64,000 nt of DNA from Planctomycetota bacterium (GTDB lineage: Bacteria; Planctomycetota; Phycisphaerae; Phycisphaerales; UBA1924): NCBI GenBank assembly GCA_023432465.1, contig JAEYUO010000032.1, positions 1 to 64,000 of the forward strand, read 5' to 3'. This document shows, piece after piece, positions 15,817 through 24,652 of the stretch (the first letter of the stretch is position 1; each line of letters begins with the position of its first letter). The position numbers were made by a program, and so were the translations under genes. Below the pieces are notes generated by a model, which saw only the letters and a program-made list of their open reading frames with translations, was not told the DNA's origin and did not search any database.

Positions 15817-17694
15817 ATGAGCATGCTGCACGCGATGGGTCTGGTTCTGCTCTTTTGGGCGGTGATCACTCCGGCGTTCATCGGGTACGGGCTTGTGTTG
15901 CGGTCGTGGATGGGTGATCGGGAGATTTCTGCCGACCGCGTCGTCGTGAGCTTCTGGCTCGGATTGGTTGCGGTGGTTTCGGCGCTCCAGATGACACATT
16001 GGCTCTGGCCGGTCCAGCCGTATGTGACAGTTCCGCTGCTTGTGATCGGATGGGCCCTGCTGGGAGTCGGGAGCGGGCGGCGGTTGTTTGGGTGGTTGCT
16101 CGGCTCGTGCTCCGCAAGGCCGCTCACCGCCGCGGCGATTGCTGTGATGGTTATCTGGATGTGCAATCGCGCGATCGGCCCCAGCGAGTATCAGGATGCC
16201 GGCATGTATCATGCGCAGGCGGTTCGGTGGAATGTTGAGTATCCGATCGTCACGGGGCTTGCGAACCTGAATACTTGCCTCGCGTTCAACTCCTCTGCGT
16301 GGCTCTATGACGCCATGTTTGAGGCTGGTCCTCTTTCGGGGCGGGGCAACCACGGCCCCACATCGCTGCTGCTCGTGTGGCTCGCGATACCGGGGATCAT
16401 CGGTATCGCGAGTTTGCTGCGGCGCACCGACACCGCCGGTCCGGCCGACATGTTCGATGCGGTCCTGCTTGCGCCCGTGATCCATCTCATGCTTGGGCCG
16501 GATACGGCCAGCTATCGCACGGATGTCCCGTGTATCGGTGCAATCCTGATTGCCGGGGGGCGCCTGTACCGTGCGCTGCTGCTGTCGAACAGCGAGCTGC
16601 CGCGCAGGTCCCAAGGCGTGTTCACTGAGTTCGCGACAGTCGCCCTGATCTGCTCCGGCGCGGTGATCTTCAAGCTTCCCGCGGCGGTTCTTGGCGGGAT
16701 GCTCACGGTGATGTCGTTCTGGCTCTGGTGGCGGGGTGCGGATGAGCCGATCGCGGTCCGTATCCGAAGGAGTGGTGTGGTCGTGTCGGTGTGCCTGGCG
16801 ATCGGGTGCGTCTGGATGGCCAGGGGGATCGTGATCAGTGGATATCCGTTGTTTCCGATGCCCGGGCTGCGAGCGCCGGTGTCGTGGAGCCTGCCGGAGC
16901 ATGCGGTTGTGGCTATGCACGCATGGGTGAAGCAGTGGGCTTGGCACGAGACAATACAACCCGAGCGAGCGTTCATGGGGTGGGAGTGGGTGGGGCCGTG
17001 GCTGAAGAACTTCGCGAGATGGGACCCGTTCAAGTTCGTCTATCCAGCGATGATTTCCTGCGGCCTCGCGGGGGTCGGACTGGTGGCCGTGTGGTGCAAG
17101 CGCTGGCAAGCGTGGCCGCGAAACTATCTGTTGTTCGTGATCCCGCTTGGGGTCGGGCTCGCTGCGTGGTTTCTCACCGCACCGTCCTCGCGGTGGTCGA
17201 ACGCAATGGCGTGGTTGCTTCTGAGCTGGCTGGCGGGAGGCCTGATTCTTGGGATTCGGTGGGGCTCGCCCCGGCGCGCCCTGATGATCGGGGGCATCCT
17301 GGCCGTTGCGATCATTGTCCCGCCCGTGATGGCCAGACTGGTCGTTCTGAATCGAGTCATGGAGCGCGGCCCTCGGGCTGTGCTTGACATGCTCTTCTTC
17401 CCGCCGGGTTCGGATGGCGGATTCCACCCGAACCCTCCGGTGGAGCTAACGAAGTTTGTGACGGACTTCGGACTGGAACTCACCGTTCCGGTCGATGACG
17501 ATCGAGTCTTTGACGCGCCGCTCCCGGCGACCCCGCATCCTGTGAAGAATCTGCGACTGCGCAAGCCTGGGGATCTTTCCGGAGGGTTTGAGCTTGTCGG
17601 CGGAACGTGGGATCCTCCGCCGACGTGGCCGAACAAGGGCAACACCTGGTACGAGAAGTGGATGCAGCGACGCGCAGCAGATCAGGGACGATGA
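15817..17694 (+). CDS. Polytopic membrane protein, GT-C-like (LIC_10190-type)
   Basis: This 625-residue protein has about ten to twelve membrane segments (for example VLLFWAVITPAFIGYGLVL, LLVIGWALLGVG, AVMVIWMC, GVVVSVCLAIGCVWMARG). After the fourth comes a conserved-looking loop, DAGMYHAQAVRWNVEY and LAFNSSAWLYDAMF. I remember this loop from the LIC_10190 membrane-protein family, which resembles oligosaccharyl/GT-C transferases with catalytic acids in such loops. The C-terminal ~100 residues (VELTKFVTDFGLE onward) are soluble and probably periplasmic. It is 58 bases after the DPM1-like GT2, which fits a lipid-linked sugar donor system. Codon third positions look somewhat less GC-rich than neighbours. 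Family assignment is tentative. Confidence 0.75.
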   Translation: MSMLHAMGLVLLFWAVITPAFIGYGLVLRSWMGDREISADRVVVSFWLGLVAVVSALQMTHWLWPVQPYVTVPLLVIGWALLGVGSGRRLFGWLLGSCSARPLTAAAIAVMVIWMCNRAIGPSEYQDAGMYHAQAVRWNVEYPIVTGLANLNTCLAFNSSAWLYDAMFEAGPLSGRGNHGPTSLLLVWLAIPGIIGIASLLRRTDTAGPADMFDAVLLAPVIHLMLGPDTASYRTDVPCIGAILIAGGRLYRALLLSNSELPRRSQGVFTEFATVALICSGAVIFKLPAAVLGGMLTVMSFWLWWRGADEPIAVRIRRSGVVVSVCLAIGCVWMARGIVISGYPLFPMPGLRAPVSWSLPEHAVVAMHAWVKQWAWHETIQPERAFMGWEWVGPWLKNFARWDPFKFVYPAMISCGLAGVGLVAVWCKRWQAWPRNYLLFVIPLGVGLAAWFLTAPSSRWSNAMAWLLLSWLAGGLILGIRWGSPRRALMIGGILAVAIIVPPVMARLVVLNRVMERGPRAVLDMLFFPPGSDGGFHPNPPVELTKFVTDFGLELTVPVDDDRVFDAPLPATPHPVKNLRLRKPGDLSGGFELVGGTWDPPPTWPNKGNTWYEKWMQRRAADQGR

Positions 17695-17784
17695 TGCCAT
17701 GCTCATCCCGACGGACTGAGCACCGACGACGTTGATCGGGGAGGTCCGGCAGTGGTGCGTCGAACCGATCGTCGCACCAACGCG

Positions 17785-19203
17785 TCATGGCTGTGAATCC
17801 GCCGACACTTTGGGCTCAGGCTCCGTCTCCAGTGCCGCGGCGGGCAGGGCGTCATCGGAAAGCTCCAGCGCCGGCCGGGCGGCGCGGAGGGAGGAGAAGG
17901 CCTGTTCAGACAGTCCGCTGCGCCACAGGAAGGCACGCTGAAGCCCGGTGAAGCCGGTGGCCAGCGATTGGGCCGCGGCATCGTCGAGGGGCGTTGAGCT
18001 CAGGTTGAGCTCTTCGAGCGAGGCGAGTGTTGAGAGCGCGGCGATCTCGCGGGAGGAGATTGGGGTCCGGGCGAGGTTGAGGCGTCGGAGCGCGGGCATC
18101 CGCGAGAACTGGGCGAATGTGGACGGTCCGGCGCGGGTTCCGGCGAGGGAGAGATCGAGGATGAACGGGGCGAGGGGCGCGAGCAGGGCCGCCATCTCGG
18201 AATCGGGAATCGCGGTTGCGCCATCGAAGGACACCCAGAGCAGGTTCTGCTGCGGGTCGATAACTTCGGCGTGAACGTGGCGGGCGCGGATGGCGGTGAG
18301 GGCGTCGGCGGGGGGGGCGGATCGGGCGGGCGCGGCGGAGAGGCCCGGCTCTGGAGAAGGATCGGGCGTCGGCGCGGAGTCGGGTTCGGCGGCGGGGGCA
18401 TCGTCCGTCGGCAGCGGTTCGCCGCCCTCGAAGGGCGCGCCCGCGGCGATCCACTGTTCGAGGAGCCGGAGCGACCGGGCATCGGGCTGGGGCCTCGACT
18501 TGGGCGGCATGTGATCGCGCGATGCCAGCGGGAGGGTCATGCGATAGATGAGTTCGCTGTTCTCGGGGTCGCCGGGTTCGATAGCGGAGCCGGTTGTGCC
18601 GCCGGCGCGGATGGCATCGGGCGTGTGGAGGGCGAGCTTGCCCTGCTGCTTGGATTCTCCGTGGCAAGAGACGCAGTAGCGGTCCAGGATGGGGGCGATC
18701 TGCTCGGGATAGATGCCGCGGCTGGAGGCGGGGAGGAGCGCGGGGTCCGCGGTGTTGGAAAAGCCACGGAGCGGCTCGGTGAGGAAGCCCTCGCCATGGG
18801 TCATGGTTGCGCCGAGGTGGCCGACGGGGAACATCGCCGCGGCGGAGAGGAGGAGGAGGAGGGGGTATGCCCGGCGTGTGCGGGCGGTGGTCAGTGAGAT
18901 TGCGGCGAGGAGTGTGACGATGCCGAAGCCGAAGCCGAGCCACTTGTGGAGGGTGAGTGTGTCGGTCCAGCTTGTGCCGCCGGAGTAGGCGGGCTCGCGC
19001 TCCAGCAGGAGACCTGAGGCGATGGAAGCGGCGGTGGAGAGGAAGACGAGCCAGGCGAGCGCTGCGCGGGCGCGGGAGGGGAGCTCGATGAGCCGGATGA
19101 GCGCGAGAACTTCGAGGGCGATGAGCGCGACCAGCATGCCGATGGGCAGGTGGAGGAGCATCGGGTGGGCGCGGCCGGCGAGTTGAAGGAGCGTGTCGAG
19201 CAT
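17785..19203 (-). CDS. DUF2231-like membrane domain fused to c-type cytochrome and leucine-rich repeats
   Basis: This 472-residue protein has three parts. Residues ~1-140 are a four-helix membrane domain (AHPMLLHLPIGMLVALIALEV), similar to DUF2231. Residues ~150-260 are a planctomycete-type cytochrome region with CVSCHG (heme c CxxCH) and DHMPPKSRPQPDA supplying the distal Met. After a Pro-rich linker, residues ~340-460 are leucine-rich repeats (MPALRRLNLARTPISSREIA, LASLEELNLSSTPLDDAAA). ATG 19203 lies 16 bases after the DUF1501 stop, giving a tight operon; an in-frame start at 19257 would overlap that gene. It may anchor and electronically link the surface DUF1501/DUF1549 proteins, but no function is established. 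Confidence 0.85.
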   Translation of the reverse strand: MLDTLLQLAGRAHPMLLHLPIGMLVALIALEVLALIRLIELPSRARAALAWLVFLSTAASIASGLLLEREPAYSGGTSWTDTLTLHKWLGFGFGIVTLLAAISLTTARTRRAYPLLLLLSAAAMFPVGHLGATMTHGEGFLTEPLRGFSNTADPALLPASSRGIYPEQIAPILDRYCVSCHGESKQQGKLALHTPDAIRAGGTTGSAIEPGDPENSELIYRMTLPLASRDHMPPKSRPQPDARSLRLLEQWIAAGAPFEGGEPLPTDDAPAAEPDSAPTPDPSPEPGLSAAPARSAPPADALTAIRARHVHAEVIDPQQNLLWVSFDGATAIPDSEMAALLAPLAPFILDLSLAGTRAGPSTFAQFSRMPALRRLNLARTPISSREIAALSTLASLEELNLSSTPLDDAAAQSLATGFTGLQRAFLWRSGLSEQAFSSLRAARPALELSDDALPAAALETEPEPKVSADSQP

Positions 19204-19219
19204 GGAGGGTGATGATCGG

Positions 19220-20686
19220 CTACGCGAGCAACTCGGATCGAACCTTGCCGAAGACATCGGTCAGGCGGAAGTCGCGGCCTTCGTGGCGGAAAGCGAGCTT
19301 TTCGTGGTGCATGCCGAGCAGGTGGAGGAGGGTGGCGTGCAGGTCGTGGACATCGACGGGGTTCTCGACGATGTTGTAGCTGTAGTCGTCGGTCTTGCCG
19401 ATGCTGACGCCGGGCTTGATGCCGCCGCCGGCCATCCAGATGGTGAAGCAACGTGGGTGGTGGTCGCGTCCGTAGTTGGTCTCGGTGAGGTCGCCCTGTG
19501 AGTAGACCGTGCGGCCGAACTCGCCTGCCCAGATGACGATGGTGTCGTCGAGCAGGCCGCGGCGTTTGAGATCTCGTACGAGCGCGGCCTGGGGTTGATC
19601 GACCGCCGCGGACTGGAGGCGGATCTCGCCGGGGAGGTTGTTGTGGGCATCCCAGCCGCGCATGTAGAGCTGGATGAAGCGGACGCCACGCTCGGCGAGG
19701 CGGCGGGCAAGGAGGCAGTTGGAGGCGAAGGAGCCGGGCTTGGAGACCTCGGGGCCGTACATCGCGAGGGTTTCGGGGTCTTCGCCCGAGAGGTCCATGA
19801 GCTCGGGCACGCTGGTCTGCATGCGGTAGGCCATCTCGTGCTGGGCGATGCGGGCGCGGATCTCGGGGTCGAGGCTGCGTTCCATCTCGCGGGTGTTGAG
19901 CGCGGAGACAAGGTCGAGCATGCGGCGGCGGTCGGGGCGCTCGACGCCGGCGGGGTCGCGGAGGAAGAGGACGGGGTCTCCGCTGCCACGGAGCTTGCAG
20001 CCCTGGTGCTCGCTGGGGAGGAAGCCGCAGCCCCAGAAGCGCGCGGAGAGGGCTTGCATGTTGCCGAAGCCCTGGGAGATGAGGACGACGAAGGTGGGGA
20101 GGTTGGCGCTCGCGCTGCCGAGGCCGTAGCTGACCCAGGAGCCGAAGCTCGGGCGGCCGGGTTGCTGGTTGCCGGTCTGGAAGAAGGTGATGCCGGGCTC
20201 GTGGTTGATGGCCTCGGTGTGCATCGAGTGGATGAAGCAGAGTTCCTTGGAGAGCGCGGCGGTGTGGGGCATCAGCTCGCTGAGCCAGATGCCGTCCTGG
20301 TTGTTGGCGTACTTGGAGAAGCGGAAGATCGAGGGGGCGACGGGGAAGCGCGTCTGGCCGCTGGTCATGCCGGTGAGGCGCTGGCCCTGGCGGATGGAAT
20401 CGGGCAGGTCCTGATTGAAGCGGCTGCGGAGGCCGGGCTTGTAGTCGAAGAGGTCGATCTGGCTGGGCGCACCTTCCATGTGCATGTAGATGACGCGCTT
20501 GGCCTTGGGGCGGAAGTGGACGCCAGGTGAAGCGGAAGGCTGTGGCGATGGCGCGTGCCGGGGGGCTTCTGCGCGCAGCAGCGAGGCGAGTGCGAGCGTG
20601 CCCATCGCGCCGCTGACGGACTGCGCGCAGGTGCCGAAGAAGCGGCGGCGGGTGAGGTCGAGGTAGTGTTCTTCTACGGGGTGCAT
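19220..20686 (-). CDS. DUF1501 family protein with Tat signal
   Basis: This is a DUF1501 protein of 488 residues, abundant in planctomycetes and related to the sulfatase/alkaline phosphatase fold. It begins with a twin-arginine signal (LTRRRFFGTCAQSVSGAMG). It carries family blocks such as KRVIYMHMEGAPSQIDLFDYKPG, SIHTEAINHEPG-like FIHSMHTEAINHEPGITFFQ, FASNCLLARRLAERGVRFIQ, GWDAHNNL, IVIWAGEFGRT, GRDHHPRCFTIWMAGGG and VHDLHATLLHLLGM. The His and Asp residues in the last three would form a metal site. I chose ATG 20686 over 20725, because the longer version adds residues encoded by a short tandem repeat. It lies downstream of the DUF1549/DUF1553 gene, its usual partner. Confidence 0.92.
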   Translation of the reverse strand: MHPVEEHYLDLTRRRFFGTCAQSVSGAMGTLALASLLRAEAPRHAPSPQPSASPGVHFRPKAKRVIYMHMEGAPSQIDLFDYKPGLRSRFNQDLPDSIRQGQRLTGMTSGQTRFPVAPSIFRFSKYANNQDGIWLSELMPHTAALSKELCFIHSMHTEAINHEPGITFFQTGNQQPGRPSFGSWVSYGLGSASANLPTFVVLISQGFGNMQALSARFWGCGFLPSEHQGCKLRGSGDPVLFLRDPAGVERPDRRRMLDLVSALNTREMERSLDPEIRARIAQHEMAYRMQTSVPELMDLSGEDPETLAMYGPEVSKPGSFASNCLLARRLAERGVRFIQLYMRGWDAHNNLPGEIRLQSAAVDQPQAALVRDLKRRGLLDDTIVIWAGEFGRTVYSQGDLTETNYGRDHHPRCFTIWMAGGGIKPGVSIGKTDDYSYNIVENPVDVHDLHATLLHLLGMHHEKLAFRHEGRDFRLTDVFGKVRSELLA

Positions 20687-20690
20687 GGGA

Positions 20691-20729
20691 GCAAATGAGC
20701 AAAGGGCAAATGAGCAAAGCAGCAAATGA
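20691..20729. repeat. Short tandem repeat, about 15-base unit
   Basis: GCAAATGAGCAAAG occurs at 20691-20704 and again at 20706-20719, followed by a partial third copy GCAAATGA at 20722-20729. It sits between the DUF1549/DUF1553 stop (20757) and the DUF1501 start. On the minus strand it would lie in the ribosome-binding region of DUF1501. It is AT-richer than its surroundings and could vary in length. Confidence 0.8.
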
Positions 20730-20756
20730 AAGGCAGGGGAAGAAGAAGGGCAGGTA

Positions 20757-23700
20757 CTAGTCCTGCGTGATGGTTTCGTGGAGGTTCAGGACGGCGTTGG
20801 CGAGCATGGTCCATGGGGCGAGCTCGGACCAGGGGACATCGTGCGGGGCGGGGGATGCGCCAACGGTGACAAGCATCGCGGCATCCTGCGGCGAATCGGC
20901 GAAGCGGGCGCGGAAGTCGGCGAGCGCATCACGGAGTAGGACGAGTTCGTCCGCATCTGGTTCGCGGCCGGTGCAGCGTAGGAAAAGCAGCGCGAGGCGG
21001 GCGGAGTCGTCGCCGCGGGCGTCGGGCGCGAGGAGGATGTGGCGGGCGAGCTCGCGTGCGGCCTCGACGAACTGCTCATCGTTCCAGGTGACGAGGGCCT
21101 GGAGGGGTGTGTTGGTGGTGGCGCGGCGGATGACGCAGGCTTCGCGCGTCGGCGCATCGAGGGTTTGCAGCGAGGGCGGCGGGCAGGCGCGCTTCCAGTA
21201 GGTGTAGAGGCTGCGACGCCAGAGGTCCGGGCCATCGCCGCGGGCGAAGAGGCGAGTGTTCGAGGCGGGCATGGCGACTTCCTGCCAGAGGCCGTCGGGC
21301 TGGTAGGTCTTGACGGACTCGCCGCCGAGCTGTTCGACGAGCAATCCGGAGGAATAGAGCGCGAGGTCGCGGATCTGCTCGGCGGTCATGCGGCGGCGGG
21401 GGTAGTACGTAAGCAGGCGGTTGTCGGGGTCGGTCTCGGCGAGGTCGGTGCGGATGCGGGAGGACTGGCGGTAGGTGGAACTGGTGACGATGGTGCGCAG
21501 CAGCGCGTGGACATCCCAGCCGCTCTCGCGGAACTGAACCGCGAGCGTGTCGAGCAACTCGGGGTGCGTGGGCCACTCGCCCTGCAGGCCGAAGTCTTCG
21601 CTGGTGCGAACAAGGCCGGCACCGAAGAGCATCTCCCAGAAGCGGTTGACGGCGACGCGCGCGGTGAGCGGGTTCTCGGGCGCGGTGAGCCACTGTGCGA
21701 GTCCGAGGCGGTTGCGAGGGGCATCGGCCGGGAGTGTGCCGAGTGATGAGGGAACTGCGCGGTGCACGGGGCGGGCGGGGTCGGGCTTGTCGTATTGGCC
21801 GCGGGTGAGGACGAAGGTCTCCCGCGGGGTTGGGAGCTCCTTCATGATCATGGTGCGCGGCAGGTCGTCTTCGAGGGCCTTCTTCTCGGCGATGAGTTTC
21901 TGCTGCGCGGCTTCGGCCTCGCGATATGCGGGGAGGAAGGCGCGGCGCCAGGCGGAGGCCGCGAGCTCTGCATGCTGCGCGGAGAGTGCGGCGGGCGGAA
22001 GGAGCGCGGCGACAAGCTCGTGCGGGAGCTCGCCCTCGCGCGGCTTGGCCGAGTAGTAGTACCCTGATGCACCGCCCGTATTGACGATCTTCAGGACGAC
22101 CGAGTTTGCGCCGGGCTTGAGGGTGATGGCCGCGGCATCCTGATCGGGCAGTACGCCGCGTTCGACGTTGCGTGAGGCAGCCTCTGCGCCGTTGACGAAG
22201 AGGCAGAAGCCGTCATCGCTGCCGAGGGAGAGATTGAGCGTGCGCTCGGTTGGTGAGTAGATCGTGCGGCCGACGTAGAAGATGTTGGTGCCATCGCCGA
22301 GAGAGACCGTCGCGTTGTCAACGAGCTTGAGATCAAAGGCCCATCGCGGGAGACTCTCGCCGAAGGAACGGGCCGCGGTGATAGGACCAGATTCGGGGCC
22401 GAAGGCTTTGTCGAAGAGTTCCGCACGCGGCGCGGTGAACGGACCTGCGACATGCCAGCGACCGATCGAGGCGGGGAGCTGCGCGAGCGCGGCATCGTTG
22501 ATTGCGCCGAGAGAGAGGCGGATGCGGGAAAGGCTGTGCGCGGCGTAGATCGAGCGGAATCCGAGCGTGATGCGGAACTGTGTATCGGGCGTGGCCGCGA
22601 CGGGCTGCTCGGTGAGCACGACCAGCAGGCGCTTGCCGGGCTTCTGGTGGCCGGCGATGGCCCAGCCTTCTTTGTCGGAAGCGTCGAGGACGTTCGCCGC
22701 GGCGTGATTGCCGTTGGCTTGCTCGTGGTCGGCCCATGCCCAGCGGAGAGGGATGTCGGTCCAGGGGGCATCAGAGGACTCGGACGCATCCCCATCGCGC
22801 GAGGCGATGCGGACATCGGTGAGAACCGCGTTGCCGTTGAAGTTGCGGCCCGCGGCTTTGGCGGGGTCGCCATCGGGCGCGGTGGCTTCGATGAGCAGGA
22901 GGCGGAGCGCGGCGGGAGTGTCATCCCCTGCGCGGAGCGTGATGATGTAGTCCTCGACGGCGGGGGGCTGACCGGTTGCCCGGATGAACTGTTCCGGCTG
23001 GATTTCGAGCTTGGTGGCAGAGTCGGAGGATGCGGCGGAAGTGACGGCAGGGGTGGACCAGGCAATGCCGCCATCAGCGAGGAGCGCAGACATGAAGGCT
23101 TCGCGCTGCTGGGGCTCATCGGGCGCGATCTTCGTCATTGCCGCCGCGGCATCGGCGATCTTCGCTTCGACGGCCGCGATCTTTGCCTGCTGCTCGGGCG
23201 CGGGGACGGACATGAACGGCTCGTAGGCACGCTTGGAATCCGCGGTTTGTGAGTAGAGCCCGGGTTCCTCGATCGAGTTGAAGAAGGCGTAGAAGGAGAA
23301 GAAATCCTCCTGCGAAATTGGGTCGAACTTGTGGTCGTGGCAACGGGCGCAGCCCATCGTCAGGCCAAGGAACACCGATGCGGTGGTTGAGGCGCGGTCA
23401 ACGGCGTACTCGACGAGGTACTCGGCATCGATCGCGCCGCCCTCATCGGTTGTCACGTGATTTCGGTTGAAGCCGGTGGCGACAAGCTGATCGATCGTGG
23501 GCTCGGGGAGGAGGTCGCCGGCGAGTTGCTCGGTGAGAAACCGGTCGTAGGGCATGTTGTCGCGCAGGGCGCGAAGGACCCAGTCGCGCCACGGCCAGAG
23601 CTGGCGGCCGTTGTCGGTGTGGATTCCGCAGGTGTCGGCGTAGCGGGCGGCATCGAGCCAGGGGACGGCGAGTCGTTCGGCGAGGCGGGAGCGATAGGGC

Positions 23701-24509
23701 TCGGTCGTGAGGAGCCGATCAACCCAGCGCTCGTAGGCGTCGGGCCGAGAATCGGACGCGAAGTTGGCGAGTTCATCGGGCGTGGGCGGAAGTCCGGTGA
23801 GGTCCATGAAGATGCGGCGCAGCAGCGTTGCGGGGTCGGCCTCGGGGCTGGGCGTTGTGCCCGCGGCTTCCTGCGCGGCGAGGATGAAGCGGTCGAGGTC
23901 CTGCCGCGGCCACGATTCATCGCGCACGATCGGAGCGTGATGAGCGGCGGGTGGTACGAACGACCAGTGCGGCTCGTAGTTCCCGCCCTGCTCGATCCAG
24001 GTACGGAGGAGCTGTTTCTCGGCATCGGAAAGCGGCCGCTTGTTAGCGGAAGGGGGCGGCATGACCTCATCGGCATCGTGCGAGTTGATGCGCTGCCAGA
24101 GCTGGCTGGCGTCCGGATCGCCGGGAACGAGCGCAGCACCGCCTGGGCGATCCGCAGTCGCGCTGGCAGGGTCATCGAGACGGAGGTCGGCCTCGCGCGT
24201 CGCGGCATCGGGCCCGTGGCACTGGAAGCAGCGGTCGGAGAGCAGGCGGCGGATGTCGCGGGAGTAGCGGACGGGGGCGGGGGGGGCGGGGGGGGCGGCG
24301 GAGTGCGCCGCATCCGGTCCATCAAGTTCGGCTCGCGGTGAGATGGTGCTCGTGGTTGCGGCAATGGGCAGAATGACAGCGGGAGTGCCGACTGGACCGC
24401 CGGTGCGGGACGCCGCGAACCCGGCGAGCAGGCCGACTGCGCTGATTCCCAGCGCGAGCAGCCACGCGGCCTCGATTCGTCCGGTGTTTACGCGCCTCGA
24501 ACCGGGCAT
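20757..24509 (-). CDS. PSCyt1-DUF1549-DUF1553 planctomycete cytochrome protein
   Basis: This is a very large exported protein, 1250 residues. An N-terminal hydrophobic segment (AAWLLALGISAVGLLAGF) is a signal or anchor. A c-type cytochrome domain (PSCyt1) follows with CFQCHGPDA and DEVMPPPSANKRPLSDAEK. DUF1549 spans about 200-420 (DRFILAAQEAAG, LRRIFMDLTGLPPTPDEL, WLDAARYADTCG, ATGFNRNH, CARCHDHKFDPIS, itself a second heme-like CxxCH). The middle (about 600-830) is an insertion with a PA14/galactose-binding look (SDDGFCLFVNGAEA). DUF1553 ends it (NRLGLAQWLTAPENPLTARVAVNRFWEMLFG). It is longer than typical members. It probably forms an operon with DUF1501 and the cytochrome-LRR gene. Biochemical function is unknown. 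Confidence 0.93.
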   Translation of the reverse strand: MPGSRRVNTGRIEAAWLLALGISAVGLLAGFAASRTGGPVGTPAVILPIAATTSTISPRAELDGPDAAHSAAPPAPPAPVRYSRDIRRLLSDRCFQCHGPDAATREADLRLDDPASATADRPGGAALVPGDPDASQLWQRINSHDADEVMPPPSANKRPLSDAEKQLLRTWIEQGGNYEPHWSFVPPAAHHAPIVRDESWPRQDLDRFILAAQEAAGTTPSPEADPATLLRRIFMDLTGLPPTPDELANFASDSRPDAYERWVDRLLTTEPYRSRLAERLAVPWLDAARYADTCGIHTDNGRQLWPWRDWVLRALRDNMPYDRFLTEQLAGDLLPEPTIDQLVATGFNRNHVTTDEGGAIDAEYLVEYAVDRASTTASVFLGLTMGCARCHDHKFDPISQEDFFSFYAFFNSIEEPGLYSQTADSKRAYEPFMSVPAPEQQAKIAAVEAKIADAAAAMTKIAPDEPQQREAFMSALLADGGIAWSTPAVTSAASSDSATKLEIQPEQFIRATGQPPAVEDYIITLRAGDDTPAALRLLLIEATAPDGDPAKAAGRNFNGNAVLTDVRIASRDGDASESSDAPWTDIPLRWAWADHEQANGNHAAANVLDASDKEGWAIAGHQKPGKRLLVVLTEQPVAATPDTQFRITLGFRSIYAAHSLSRIRLSLGAINDAALAQLPASIGRWHVAGPFTAPRAELFDKAFGPESGPITAARSFGESLPRWAFDLKLVDNATVSLGDGTNIFYVGRTIYSPTERTLNLSLGSDDGFCLFVNGAEAASRNVERGVLPDQDAAAITLKPGANSVVLKIVNTGGASGYYYSAKPREGELPHELVAALLPPAALSAQHAELAASAWRRAFLPAYREAEAAQQKLIAEKKALEDDLPRTMIMKELPTPRETFVLTRGQYDKPDPARPVHRAVPSSLGTLPADAPRNRLGLAQWLTAPENPLTARVAVNRFWEMLFGAGLVRTSEDFGLQGEWPTHPELLDTLAVQFRESGWDVHALLRTIVTSSTYRQSSRIRTDLAETDPDNRLLTYYPRRRMTAEQIRDLALYSSGLLVEQLGGESVKTYQPDGLWQEVAMPASNTRLFARGDGPDLWRRSLYTYWKRACPPPSLQTLDAPTREACVIRRATTNTPLQALVTWNDEQFVEAARELARHILLAPDARGDDSARLALLFLRCTGREPDADELVLLRDALADFRARFADSPQDAAMLVTVGASPAPHDVPWSELAPWTMLANAVLNLHETITQD
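24273..24299 (+). other. G-rich tract with quadruplex potential inside the DUF1549 gene
   Basis: Three G runs of 5, 8 and 8 bases separated by single C bases, then shorter G pairs, lie on the plus strand. On the coding (minus) strand it encodes the Pro/Ala stretch PPAPPAPV before the cytochrome domain. It probably reflects the Pro-rich linker and high GC, but it could stall polymerases or form a G-quadruplex. Confidence 0.5.
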
Positions 24510-24652
24510 ACCGCCCTCCGGGTAGGAGTGTTGAGTCTAACACAAGTGGCCGATCCTGCCGCGGAGTTTGTGCGGATGGAGCAAATGGCGGTAGCATGGC
24601 ACCGGCGGCGGGGGGATGAGCAATCCGGCTGGGACCGGCGAGGAACACAGGC

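Noticed and set aside
15607..17427. 606-codon minus-strand frame
   Set aside because: It is antisense to the polytopic membrane protein and is rich in Arg/Pro/His, a sign of a shadow frame.
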